DNA of 64,000 bases from Larimichthys crocea (lineage: Eukaryota; Chordata; Actinopteri; Sciaenidae): NCBI RefSeq assembly GCF_000972845.2, contig NW_020860930.1, positions 339,139 through 403,138 on the forward strand, written 5' to 3'. Shown piece by piece: positions 1 to 10,344 of the stretch (position 1 is its first letter; each line of letters opens with the position of its first letter). The position numbers and the translations under genes were made by a program. The notes beneath the pieces were generated by a model. That model was not told where the DNA came from, did no database searches, and was given only the letters and a program-made list of their open reading frames with translations.

Positions 1-175
1 ACTCAGACGGAGCCGTGGTGGGCAAAGCAGTGGAGGACTGTATGAGGGCCATCATAGGAGTCCTGCTCAACCTGACTCATGACAACGGTTAGAACACACA
101 CACACACACACACGGATTTAAAACACACTTCATTCATGACCTGTGCTGGATTTCAGTGTGTACTCCTGTGTATTA

Positions 176-223
<48 letters not shown>

Positions 224-1867
224 AGTGGGGCAGCACGAAGACAGGAGAACAAGAAGATTTAATAGTGACTGCTCTGAACTGTGTTCTCAAAGTCCCTCAG
301 TATCTTCCACAGGAGCAGAGGTTCGACATCCGAGTACTGGTGAGACACACACACTCACACACACACACTCACACACACACTCACACACTCCAGTTCTGAA
401 TTAAATCGACTCGAAGCATAAAGATGAATCGTTCGTTGTGTGGAAGTGATTGACGTCAGCTGACAGCAGATAGTTTGTGTTACTGAGCGATGTGCTGCTG
501 TGGACGGGGACGGTGACAAAACAGATTTTCCACACCTAAAAAACAAAACACTGATCGCTCTGTACGTGACATTTTGCCCTTTATGACGAACCAGAGCAGT
601 TACATCGCTCTCTCCGAAGCCTCCAGACTGAAACACAGTAACACTAACCAGCCAACAGATCGACCAACAACCTCCGGCAATTATTTTGTGTGGTGGCTCT
701 GAGCAGAGTGTAGATATGTTGGATAGACGTGATGTGAAAGCTTCAGTTTCCTGCAGAGACGATGTGACTTAGTTTCAGCTCGTCCTCCTGGGCGACTGTT
801 GACCGTCTGTACTGTAGGTAACACATTGACTATGGATCAGTAGCTCACACAGCCACGCATCAGAAAACGCCGACTAAAAATCTTCATCACGCTCGAATGA
901 AATGCAACGTGACGATTTATAACTGTGTGTGTGTGTGTGTGTGTGTGCAGGGTCTGGGCCTGCTGATCAACCTGGTGGAGTACAGTGCCAGGAACAAGTA
1001 CTGTCTGATGGAGATGGAGATGGAGGGAGGTCAGGGTCCCTGCAACTCCACCGTGTTGCTGAACGCTCCGCTTCAGGACGTCACGAGCAGCGGGCCGCTG
1101 AGCGCCATCGCTGCGCTCGTCCAGGTGAATGAACCATGAGTGTAAATGAACAGGTGTGTGTGTTATCCAGACGCCGCGAGCAGACCGCGTCGATCTGCAC
1201 TGAGCAGCTCGAGCTGACGGGAAGGAATCTGGATTTTCAAAATAAAACACTCACATGTGCAAACGTCATAAAAACAGTTTAACAGTGTGGCATGTTTACT
1301 GAAACACGTGACCTGCATCATGTGACGGAGACGTGCCCGGCAGGAGTTCACCGTGTGTGTGACTGTCAGCCACATTTAAAACACGTGTGTGGACAGATGT
1401 GACGGTGTTTGACTGACTGTCACGTTAACCCGTCTGTCCTCGTCCTCAGCTCTTCCTCCAGCGAGAGCGTGCGGCTGTCCTGGCCGAGGCGCAGACGGAC
1501 GACCTCATCAAGGAACCACCGAAGCCTCCCCTGGACCAGAGCGGCGAGTGGCAGGAGACGGGCGGGGAGATCCAGTGGGTCGCCAACGACAACGCCAACG
1601 ACAACAACAATGACTCGGACCGACAGGACGCCGCCAAGAAGAAGGAGAAGGACGAGGAGGACGAGGAGCTGGACCTCAACAAAGGTGCGTTTGATTTCTT
1701 CAGATGTTCGTGTAGATCATAAAATAATCATTAAAAATTCTTCATCGTCTTCTTCATCGTCTTCCTCCTCTCAGCTCTGCAGCATGCAGGGAAGCACATG
1801 GAGGACAGCATCGTGGCCTCATACACAGCACTGCTGCTGGGCTGCCTGTGTCAGGGGAGCCCGGTGA

Positions 1868-1910
<43 letters not shown>

Positions 1911-2259
1911 TTAATAAACATATTGTGTGTGTCATGTCTCTGACTGTCTCTCTCTTCACCAGTTGAATGTGACTACTGTGAGGGAGAACCTGCCAAAAGG
2001 AGATTTCTCCATCATGACAGAAATGCTGAAAAAGTTCCTCAACTTCATGAACCTCACGGTGAGTCACCTCGTAACGCCGGCGGCACCGGACGCCGAACAC
2101 GGGCCTGAGCACAACCCGTCTAACAGTGAACACAGCAGCCGGCCGAGGTGGTTCTCTGCTGGGTTTGGCTCCTGTCAATCACCTCGGTACTGCCACGTTA
2201 TTCCCTGTTGGTCTCAGAGGCTGTGCTCCAACCCGGTCCGGCTGCTGAGCCTGGTTCTG

Positions 2260-2304
<45 letters not shown>

Positions 2305-2405
2305 ATGCAGTATCTGACTTCTACTCTCTCTCTCTGCAGTGTGACGTCGGCACCGCAGGACAGAAGTCCATCTCCAGGATCATTGACTATCTGGAGCACT
2401 GCTAG
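1..2405 (+). CDS. wapl: WAPL cohesin release factor, C-terminal part (seven coding exons, 5' truncated by the window)
   Basis: WAPL opens the cohesin ring and releases it from chromatin. Coding exons read as <1-87, 224-339, 951-1124, 1450-1684, 1775-1863, 1963-2058 and 2340-2405. All introns are GT-AG, and the phases join into one frame of 286 residues plus TAG. The product matches the vertebrate WAPL C-terminal helical domain: [19 protein letters not shown], then [39 protein letters not shown], a charged [16 protein letters not shown] stretch, [31 protein letters not shown], and the family ending [11 protein letters not shown]. Exon 4 has an Asn/Asp-rich insert ([12 protein letters not shown]) that looks lineage-specific. 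Several introns are very short and begin with (AC)n or end with (GT)n. The gene lies upstream of grid1 on the same strand, as in other vertebrates. Whether this is the a or b teleost paralogue cannot be told here. Confidence 0.96.
179..220 (+). repeat. (TG)n tract at a wapl splice acceptor
   Basis: Twenty-one TG units end directly at the CAG of the acceptor before 224, replacing the usual polypyrimidine tract. The same intron starts with (AC)n at 94-113. Confidence 0.97.
1869..1909 (+). repeat. (AC)n tract at a wapl donor
   Basis: The tract begins five bases after the exon ending at 1863 (GTGAG followed by AC repeats). Confidence 0.97.
2263..2303 (+). repeat. (GT)n tract in the last wapl intron
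   Basis: A GT run of about 41 bases ends 36 bases before the acceptor of the last exon, which retains a CT-rich tract. Confidence 0.97.
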
Positions 2406-2417
2406 AGAGAAGCCTGT

Positions 2418-2457
<40 letters not shown>

Positions 2458-3806
2458 ATCTCCTTCACCTTTGTCAGCATCCTTCATCATCACCTCTGAT
2501 AAGTCACTGCTGAAGCGCGTTTCTTTGCCCACACGTCGTCCTCGTCCTCCACTCTTATTATTATTTCAAAGATGAACATTAATGTGGCGTCATGAAGTTG
2601 CCCCGCCCCCTCGCCTCTTTAAAGATACGTCCACGTCAGTATTTTTCTTTCTCTTCGTCCCTTTTCTGGCGTTTCGATGTATTTCCTGTCAGAGTTTCGT
2701 CTTCTTCCGTCACCTGCTCGTCGAGCTGTCTTTTTCTCCAGCCTGTCATCGAAGCCTCGCAGCCCTCAGCTCTGCCTCCCGAGCTGATAATCGCCAAAAC
2801 AACTCGAGTGGTTAGAAGAAAAAACAACTACTGACCAAAATAATTGCTCTACACGCTGTGTTCTTCTTCTTCTTCTTCTTCTTCTTTTTGCTGCTCTGAC
2901 CTCTCCTCTCTGTCTGAAGGAGGCCGGTTTGAGGCAGATAAATCAAAAGTATTGATCTGTTCTGGCCCCGGAGGGCAGCGGTGGCAGGAGTTCAGGCGCT
3001 GGATTGCAGGCTTTTGTGAAGTTCAGGTGGTATTTTAAGTGAAAGTTGGCATGGGGTCTGTTTTTAGGTGGTTCCCGTCTGTATTTAGGCAGAAGTGTTA
3101 CCTCTTCAACCTCTGCAGCAAACCAGCTGATCTTAAATTGCTCGCGCTTCTCCCAGCATGCCGAGCGCTTTCAGACGCACCCGAGTGACCCTCGAGGTCG
3201 TTTAAACTTTTGAAACCACCTTAAAGTAGAAACTTTGGAACAATCGATCGCCGTCTCACTCCACATCAAAGCTTTGTGTCTCGGTGGGACCTGAACCCTC
3301 CGGACCAGAACCTGTCGTCCTCCAGGTCCTTTCAATTTACCGCCCTCGTGTGTGTGTGTGTGTGTGTGTCTGTGTGTGTGTCTTTGTGTGTGAGAATGTG
3401 TGAATGTGCAATTACAGCACAAAGGCAGCCGAGGCGCCGTGGCCCCAGGGGTGAGGACGAGCTGCTGCTTGTTGTTTGAGTCGAGCCATCAGAGTTCGTG
3501 TCGATACGATTCTGTGAGAGCTCGACTGTTTTTCTTTCTGCTGGATCAAACGTGATTCCGAATCCGAGTGTGAGTGAACCGACACGCGCGTCTTCATCCT
3601 CCTCCAGCAGCATCATCATCATCATCACACGTACGCGCTCACGCTCATGAATGCTTCTGTTCGGTTATTAGTAAAGAGGCTCTCGTGAAAAATGTGGCTG
3701 CGAGTCGATAAAAAGTTTATTTTATTAAATGTTTTTTTAAAGAAGGTGAAATGCCAAAAAAAAAAAAACACTGGATCCTACATGTCCCATAATGCCTTTC
3801 ATTATA

Positions 3807-3853
<47 letters not shown>

Positions 3854-4125
3854 CTTAGAGTAAAATCAGTCGAGCTCCTTTAAAAAAAGAAGATGATTAA
3901 GGATGAACGAAGCCGCTCGGTGTCGCACGAGTTCTCAGAAAGTGACGCAGACGTTGAAGATGTTGAAACGCAGAGGAAGATATCGAATATGAAAAAACAT
4001 CAGTGGCACTTAAACGAACTGAAGAAGTGACGCCTGCAGACGTTTGTTCCTTTTCTCTGTTTTTCAGTTTGAAGTTCATCGGTTGTAAAAGTTCGACGCG
4101 TGTCATCAAACATCCAGTTAATGTG

Positions 4126-4185
<60 letters not shown>

Positions 4186-4264
4186 CCCCGTTTGTTTTTT
4201 TTAAGTTTACAAGAGCTTTATTCACAGACCTGGAAGAATGAATGGAAGGGATTTTTTTTTTTTT
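2341..4264 (+). repeat. wapl: Tandem block copy 1 (wapl last exon plus 3' UTR)
   Basis: This 1.9-kb block is repeated at about 4419-6350 in the same order. Shared landmarks include the CTT repeat near 2865, the CATCATCATC tract near 3613, the A-run plus CACTGGATCC near 3760, and the (CA)n tracts near 3812 and 4127. Copy 1 is the cleaner copy and contains the intact last exon. Confidence 0.9.
3812..4183 (+). repeat. Two (CA)n tracts in the wapl 3' UTR
   Basis: CA runs at 3812-3852 and 4127-4183. Their counterparts in the duplicated block are at about 5905-5965 and 6232-6272. Confidence 0.93.
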
Positions 4265-4418
4265 AAATACAATTTTGGTAGGATATAAAAGTTTAAGTGT
4301 GCTAATATATACAGTATTATTACTGTGAAATATATGTGACAGAACCGCACTGCACTAACCCATCCCTCTCGATAAAATAACAACTTTATAATGGTTTTAC
4401 AGTACGAGCATTCCTCTT

Positions 4419-4483
4419 GTGACATGTTGGCACGCAGGAAGAAGTCCATCTCCAGGATCATTGACTATCGGGAGCACTGCTAA
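4419..4483 (+). pseudogene. Degraded second copy of the last wapl exon
   Basis: The stretch repeats the last wapl exon (2340-2405) with small deletions and substitutions. The bases encoding KSISRIIDY are kept, but the Leu codon is changed to Arg (CTG to CGG) and the stop region reads TAA. The upstream part is shifted out of frame by lost bases, and there is no splice acceptor in front of it. It is the left end of the second copy of the 3' UTR block, so it is either a tandem-duplication relic or, more likely, an error-rich consensus joined beside the assembly gap. Confidence 0.8.
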
Positions 4484-5922
4484 GAGAAGCCTGTCTCACA
4501 CACACACACACACACACCACACACACACACACACACACCATCTCCCTTCACCTTTGTCAGCCCTTTCATCATCATCACCTCTGATAAGTCACTGTGAAGC
4601 GCGTTTCTTTGCCCACACGTCGTCCCGTCCTCCACTCTTTATTATTATTCAAAGATGAACGTTAATGTGGCGTCATGAAGTCGCCCCGCCCCCTCGCCTC
4701 TTTAAAGATACGTCCACGTCAGTATTTTCTTTCCTTCGTCCCTTTTCTGGCGTTCGATGTATTTCCTGTCAGAGTTTCGTCTTCTTCCGTCACCTGCTCG
4801 TCGAGCTGTCTTTTTCTCCAGCCTGTCATCGAAGCCTCGCAGCCCTCAGCTCTGCTCCCGAGCTGATAATCGCCAAAACAACTCGATGGTTAGAAGAAAA
4901 AACAACTACTGACCAAAATAATTGCTCTACACGCTGTGTTCTTCTTCTTCTTCTTCTTCTTTCTTTGCTGCTCTGACCTCTCCTCTCGGTCTGAAGGAGG
5001 CCGGTTTGAGGCAGATAAATCAAAAGTATGATCGTTCTGTTCTGGCCCCGGAGGGCAGCGTGGCAGGAGTTCAGGCCCTGGATTGCAGGCTTTTGTGAAG
5101 TAGGTGGTATTTTAAGTGAAAGTTGGCATGGGGTCTGTTTTTAGGTGGTTCCCGTTGTATTTAGGCAGAAGTGTTACCTCTTCAACCTCTGCAGCAAACC
5201 AGCGGATCTTTAAATTGCTCGTGCTTCTCCCGCATGCCAGCGCTTTCAGACGCACCCGTGACCTCGAGGTCGTTTAATCTTTTGAAACCACCTTAAGTAG
5301 AAACTTTGAACATCGAGGCCGTCTCACTCACATCAAGCTTGTGGTCTCGGTGGGACCTGACCCTCGGACCAGAACCTGTCGTCCTCCAGTCCTTTCATTA
5401 CTACGCCCGTCGGTTTTTTTGTGGTGTTGGCAGTAGTCGCTGTCGTCGTGGTCAGTGTGTCATACGTCACGTCTTCCGACGTCGATATGTGCAGTGGTGC
5501 AGGTTGTGTCTAGTTGCAATTCAGCACAAGGCAGCGAGGCGCCGGGCCCAGGGTGAGGACGAGCCTCTTGTTGTTTTGAGTCGAGCCATCAGAGTTCGTG
5601 TCGATACGATCTGTGAGAGTCGACTGTTTTCTTTCTGCGATCAAACGTGATTCCGAATCCGAGTGTGAGTGACCCGACACGCGCGTCTCATCCTCCTCCA
5701 GCAGCATCATCACATCATCACACGTACGCGCTCACGCTCATGAATGCTTAACTGTCGGTTATTAGTAAAGGGCTCTCGTGAAAAATGTGGCTGCGAGTAG
5801 ATAAAAAGTTTATTTTATTAAATGTTTTTTTAAAGAAGGTGAAATGCCAAAAAAAAAAAAAACACTGGATCCTACATGTCCCATAATGCCTTTCATTATA
5901 GCTCTACACACACACACAACAC

Positions 5923-5957
<35 letters not shown>

Positions 5958-6232
5958 CACAACAGCTTAGAGTAAAATCAGTCGACTCCTTTAAAAAAGA
6001 AGATAATTAAGGATGAACGAAGCGCTCGGTGTCGCACGAGTTCTCAGAAAGTGACGCAACGTTGGAAGTGTTGAATCGCAGAGGAAATATCGAATATGAA
6101 AAAACATCAGTGGCACTTAAACGAACTGAAGAAGTGACGTCTGGCAGACGTTTGTTCTTTTCTCTGTTTTTCAGTTTGAAGTTCATCGGTTGTAAAAGTT
6201 CGACGCGTGTCATCAAACATCCAGTTAATGTG

Positions 6233-6274
<42 letters not shown>

Positions 6275-6350
6275 CCCCGTTTTGTTTTTTTAAGTTTACA
6301 AGAGCTTATTCACAGACCTGGAAGAATGAATGGAAGAGCTTTTTTTTTTT
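4419..6350 (+). repeat. Tandem block copy 2, low-quality duplicate
   Basis: The block is collinear with 2341-4264 but carries many one-base losses, often in homopolymers. Its counterpart of the (TG)n tract at 3350-3395 is scrambled (5406-5515). A 10-base N gap lies 140 bases downstream. This pattern fits an uncorrected second haplotype or read layer better than an old duplication. Confidence 0.85.
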
Positions 6351-6490
6351 GTACATAGTTCTTGTACATAGATTGATTTCCTTCTACGTAGGAGCAGAGG
6401 CTGAGTGGTGTGGGTTGGTGGAGGTGGGATTGTTGGGGTGGGATTATGGGGGTGGGTTTTTGGGTGGGATTAAATTGAAATCTAGCACAT

Positions 6491-6500
6491 NNNNNNNNNN
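6491..6500. other. Assembly gap (10 Ns)
   Basis: Ten N bases interrupt the wapl 3' UTR just after the duplicated block. True length and content are unknown. Confidence 1.
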
Positions 6501-6690
6501 GCACCTGTAGACTCTACTTTTTTCTGAATCTGACTCTATTTTTCATTTTCTAAAGCCTTTTCCTCCCCGTCGTGTTGTTGTTTTGGACAGACAGACAGAG
6601 AGCTTCTTAACAAGCCAACTGCAGGAAAACTTGATCTTTGTACCAATTTGCAGACTGATGTCTTTGGTTACCTGTACATAATTTTAAAAT

Positions 6691-6696
6691 AATAAA
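6691..6696 (+). terminator. wapl: Poly(A) signal of wapl
   Basis: AATAAA follows an A/T-rich stretch and is the first convincing signal after the duplicated 3' UTR. The next gene ends on the opposite strand at 6831, so this is the natural 3' boundary of wapl. Confidence 0.7.
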
Positions 6697-6830
6697 AATT
6701 GCTACTTTCAGTACTTCCTGCTTCGTCTTTCTTGAAACAGACACAAAGTTTACACGAAGACAGAAAAAAACCAAATGATGACAATCTTTGTAGGAAAATA
6801 GTTTTTAAAAATACATTTCATCTTTAAATA

Positions 6831-7496
6831 TCACTTTGTCCCGCTCGTTCTCTCCCACATGTCCTCATAACTCCTCTCCTCCTCCTCCTCTTCCTCCTCC
6901 TCCTCCTCCTCTGTGCGCGCCGGGCCCCCGCTGCTCCTCCCGTTATGAAAGTCCCTGACTGCGGTCCCCTGTGAGGGCGAAGCGGCCCCCGTGGGGCGCG
7001 TCACGCGGGTGGGTGAGGTCCCCTCCTGGAGCAGCTCGCTCAGGGTGGCGATGTAAATCTGCGCCATCTGCAGGGTCTCAGATTTGGAGAGCTTCTTGTC
7101 GCTCTCCAGGTTCGGGATGACGCTCCGGAGCCGGTCGAAGGCGACGTTGAGCCCCAGCATCCTCCTCCTCTCCCGGGCGTTTGCAGCGAGGCGTCTCCGT
7201 CTCTGCGCCCGCTCCAGAGCGCACTTGTCCGGCTGGAGGTAGTGCAACGCGCCGCCGGCGGGGCCCAGCCGGAGCTCCACGATGGCGCACGGAGGGTCTC
7301 GGTGCTCGCAGGCGCGTCTGGTGCGCTCTGTCCCCGGCCGCTCCTGCGCACGGCTCCGCTGTAGCAGGGCGTGGATGTCGGCGTGGAGAGCCACCGGGGC
7401 CGCGGTGGGGCCCACTCCTCCCTCCGGGTCCACAGAGATGAAAGGCGCAAAGAGGCTTTTACTCGGCGGCATCGCTCCTCTTCTTCCTCGGAACAA
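6831..7496 (-). CDS. atoh1c: Atonal-type bHLH transcription factor, Atoh1 family (probably atoh1c)
   Basis: This single-exon gene encodes 221 residues, or 213 if the second ATG at 7472 ([10 protein letters not shown]) is used. It is a proneural bHLH transcription factor, expected to bind E-boxes as an E-protein heterodimer in the nucleus. The bHLH domain (about residues 113-170) has the basic motif [10 protein letters not shown], helix 1 [14 protein letters not shown], loop [10 protein letters not shown], and helix 2 [17 protein letters not shown]. The basic region and helix 2 are Atoh1-like. One oddity is Ser in KLSKSETLQ, where Atoh1 and Atoh7 usually have Tyr. The C-terminal tail carries a run of about twelve Glu encoded by a GAG-type repeat, instead of the longer Ser-rich tail of mammalian ATOH1. 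It is tail-to-tail with wapl, about 115 bases beyond its poly(A) signal. The paralogue letter is inferred from divergence from Atoh1 and from location; the family call is firm. Confidence 0.87.
   Translation of the reverse strand: MFRGRRGAMPPSKSLFAPFISVDPEGGVGPTAAPVALHADIHALLQRSRAQERPGTERTRRACEHRDPPCAIVELRLGPAGGALHYLQPDKCALERAQRRRRLAANARERRRMLGLNVAFDRLRSVIPNLESDKKLSKSETLQMAQIYIATLSELLQEGTSPTRVTRPTGAASPSQGTAVRDFHNGRSSGGPARTEEEEEEEEEEEERSYEDMWERTSGTK
6880..6911 (-). repeat. Trinucleotide repeat encoding poly-Glu
   Basis: An interrupted TCC repeat on the plus strand encodes the Glu run near the C terminus of the bHLH protein. As an in-frame triplet repeat it could vary in length between individuals. 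Confidence 0.85.
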
Positions 7497-7556
7497 ACTT
7501 CAGCCTCAGACGCTCCGTTCACTGAGAACTTGAAACTTTCTGCGCTTTGATGGCTG

Positions 7557-7566
7557 AATTTATGCA
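7557..7566 (-). promoter_or_regulatory. Possible TATA-like element of the bHLH gene
   Basis: On the minus strand a CATAAATT sequence lies about 65 bases upstream of the first ATG (7496), which would place a start site near 7530. There is no independent support. Confidence 0.3.
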
Positions 7567-8116
7567 GTTTGGAGCCGCGGGGACGCGCAGTGCGTGCTCC
7601 GGGGGGCGTGGAGAGGGTCGTGTGCTGCTGATTGAACAGAGCCAAAGTTCACCGCAGGAGGTCCATTAACCAAGTTCATCAAAAGAGGATTAGAAGCGTC
7701 TCAGTGCGCTGCTGTGGGCCGATACACGGAGGCGGCCAAGCAGAAGAGCAGCACGGCCAAGGAGGCGAGGAAGGAAGGTGGTGTTAGATTTAAAGCAGAG
7801 TGAACTACAACCTCCACCCAGAGTTTCATTAATAATAAAGAGTTCATTTGTTTCTCACTCAGGTCTGTTTAAAAAAACTTCAAAGACTAAACTAATGTTT
7901 TTATGAATATTAATGAGCCAAATGTCAGAGATAAAGGCCCCAAACTTCCTGCTCTGATTAAAATTATCACTCACAGAAACAGGTCGTGATTCATTCATGA
8001 ATAAACTTTTTAAAAATAAACCTGTTTGAAGTTTTTTATGGTCATGACTTTAATTTGTTTTATTTTAATTCACCTGGGAGTGCCCGTCATGTTAAAATCA
8101 TTCCCAGTGAATAAAG

Positions 8117-8620
8117 TGTTGTAGATAGTTTAAGTTGTCATCAACAACCAGAACCTGAAACATTCATCATTATGTTGATATCTATGGTTTTATTTTGGCG
8201 GGTTTCCATCTGGTTTCCTCTGTAAACGCCCACAAAGCGTCAGATTGTGTTGACCCAGCGTGCAGAGTTCATCATCACCATCAGTGAACAGACCGAGGCT
8301 GTTTTCTGGGGGAGAGTTCACCGAAGAGTCGACAGGGAGGACGGACCGGGTCGCACCAACATTTCCACGTAATACCAACGATCTTTTCTCATATAAGTTG
8401 CCAAAGACTCAACCTACCACCACATTACTCTGTTAGAACGAGAGGGGCTTTCTCGGCTCTCACTGCCCAGACCGAGGCTGTTTTCTGGGGGAATGTTCAC
8501 AGATGAGTCGGCAGATTTACATTGAAATCCCGCCAAAATAAAATCAATAGATATCAACTTAATGATGAATATTTCTGGCTCTGGTTATTGATGACGACTT
8601 AAACTATCTACAGCACAAAG
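8117..8620. repeat. Palindromic MITE-like element
   Basis: The left arm (8117-8212) and right arm (8522-8620) are near-perfect reverse complements: TAGATAGTTTAAGTTGTCAT at the left pairs with ATGACGACTTAAACTATCTA at the right, and both reach a shared CCGCCAAAATAAAA core. The interior holds a short direct repeat (GACCGAGGCTGTTTTCTGGG near 8290 and 8470). A related arm occurs at 30163-30245, so this is a dispersed family. Exact ends and target duplication were not resolved. Confidence 0.75.
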
Positions 8621-9143
8621 GGCCGTATGTCATGGTGTGTTTGGGGCTTCAGTGTTTCTTAAATCCTGCTGTTTGAAACTTTGATTGGTGCCTTCATGCA
8701 CAGTCCTGCTGTGTTTGTTTCTAATCTGAAGCTACATCCTTTTGTCCCGCTGTAGATTTGTCTTTAACAATACTTGCTCGGCCTCGTCCACAGGTTGTGG
8801 TGCTGCTGTCGTGATATTTGCCTCGTATATTAAAGCTCATCAGCTCGTCTTGTTTTTAAGGTTCATTAAAAGCGTTGCGGCTCCCTGAGGGGAAAAGCCT
8901 GATGATGACTGACAGTAACTGGCAGCGTCGTATCCTCTGGACAGACTCTAATGGGATTTAGCAGCGTGTCCTGCCCGCCGTGTGCCAGCACTCTGCCGGG
9001 CCGGGCCTTTACAAACGCCTCAGCGTGGCACCGAGTCGGCACAAAGATGGCTGCGTGACACACAGGAGCATAATAGACTCCTTATGGCCAGGAGGACCCT
9101 CGCTGTCTGAGGCTGCGGGTTCGTTTCTTTTTAACTCTCCAAT

Positions 9144-9263
9144 CTGGAGCACGTGGGGAGGTTTGGCTTCACGCTTCGGATGACAGTTGTTGGCACACTC
9201 CGCTTTATTAAACCCAATGAAACGGCTCATTGCAGCCAGCGGACGGACACGGGCCGCAGATCA
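9144..9263 (+). repeat. Duplicated intergenic block, copy 1
   Basis: About 100 bases, from GGTTTGGCTTCA through TTATTAAACCCAATGAAA to CAGCGGACGGACAC and CAGATCAAAC, recur in the same orientation at 9683-9776. The family is not recognised. Confidence 0.75.
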
Positions 9264-9682
9264 AACCCTCACACCGCCGTGACGGGCCCATACAGATGAC
9301 ACCTACACAAGTGTTCAGTCTTCTGACCGTGTCGGAGCTTCTGTTCTTCACTTTGACAGCTTAGGTCTTTAAATCACTGCTGATGCAGAAATCTAGAGAT
9401 GAACGTTAGACGTTGAGTTTTAGTCTTACAGACGAGGAACAGTTAGGTGTTTTGCAGTTGCAGTTTTTGGTGGTTGACTTTCTGTTTATTTATGTTATGT
9501 TTTATATTTTGTTGTTAGTCCTCTATGAATCATTTCTGACTTCCTGTCTGTAGCCGTGTGAAGTTTGAAGCATTGCGTTAGAAAAGGGAGCCTGAGCTTT
9601 GAGGTTTCGGTCAGCTGGCCTGTGGTTTTACATCAATCTGTGATTCGTTGAGGAATAAAAACAGAATGTCATTCATGAGGAG

Positions 9683-9776
9683 AGGTTTGGCTTCAGTTGT
9701 TAACACGCTCCGCTCTATTAAACCCAATGAAATGGCTCGTTGCAGTCAGCGGACGGACACAGGCTGCAGATCAAAC
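9683..9776 (+). repeat. Duplicated intergenic block, copy 2
   Basis: This is a direct copy of the 9144-9263 block with scattered substitutions and one short deletion after GGTTTGGCTTCA. The shared core is TATTAAACCCAATGAAA. Confidence 0.75.
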
Positions 9777-10344
9777 TGCTTTTCATTCATTGAGTCAGCG
9801 AGGCCTTGCTGCTGCTCTGAGATCTCAGATGTCTGAGAGCGCCGCTCGCCTCTCCAACGCCGGCTGACCATGAGATGATTTCCACAGAAACGAGCCGAGA
9901 ACAAGCCAATCAGCCGGATCATAACCGTCTGCGGTGTCTTTGGTTTCAAACAAAAATCTGCAGTAAGAACATCAAACTTTCATATCAAAGACTCCCAGTG
10001 TACTTCATGTCAGGCAGGTTAGATGTCAGCCAGCCTCGTTTCAGGGGCTTGCATCATCGACCACCGAGCTGATAAATGCTTCAAATGTTTGTTTTGTTTT
10101 GGGGAGAAAATAAATCTGCTGTCGACCAGAAAATCCATCGGCCAATATTTCCTGTTTTATTACAAATATTTCATAAGGAATAGTTTAGTTTATATAGAGT
10201 TTTATATCGTTTGGTTTTAAAACTGTGTATAATGATAAAAACATAGATAATAACTTTTCTTGAGAGCGAGAGAAGAGGCTCACCGAAGCTCCGACAGAGG
10301 CTGTACTCGAGTATTTGTTCTGATTACATTACTTCTGATCAAAC

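Larger units (their letters stand above)
2406..6715 (+). other. wapl: wapl 3' UTR with internal tandem duplication
   Basis: This is non-coding sequence from the wapl stop codon to the first good poly(A) signal (AATAAA within 6691-6700). It contains several (CA)n tracts and two copies of the same block, about 2341-4264 and about 4419-6350. The genuine tail after the second copy (6350-6715) contains an N run at 6491-6500. The UTR end is inferred from the poly(A) signal; the length is inflated if the second block is an assembly artefact. Confidence 0.7.

Noticed and set aside
79..404. Open frames of about 74-106 codons around 79-404
   Set aside because: They run through (CA)n and (TG)n tracts and read wapl exon 2 in part; the true coding parts are the two short exons described.
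2592..5023. Open frames in the duplicated wapl 3' UTR
   Set aside because: Copy 1 and copy 2 frames differ by frameshifts and show no protein family; this is untranslated sequence.
7040..7645. Overlapping minus-strand frame of 201 codons beside the bHLH gene
   Set aside because: It is a shifted-frame shadow of the GC-rich bHLH exon, with Arg/Ser/Pro-rich nonsense composition.
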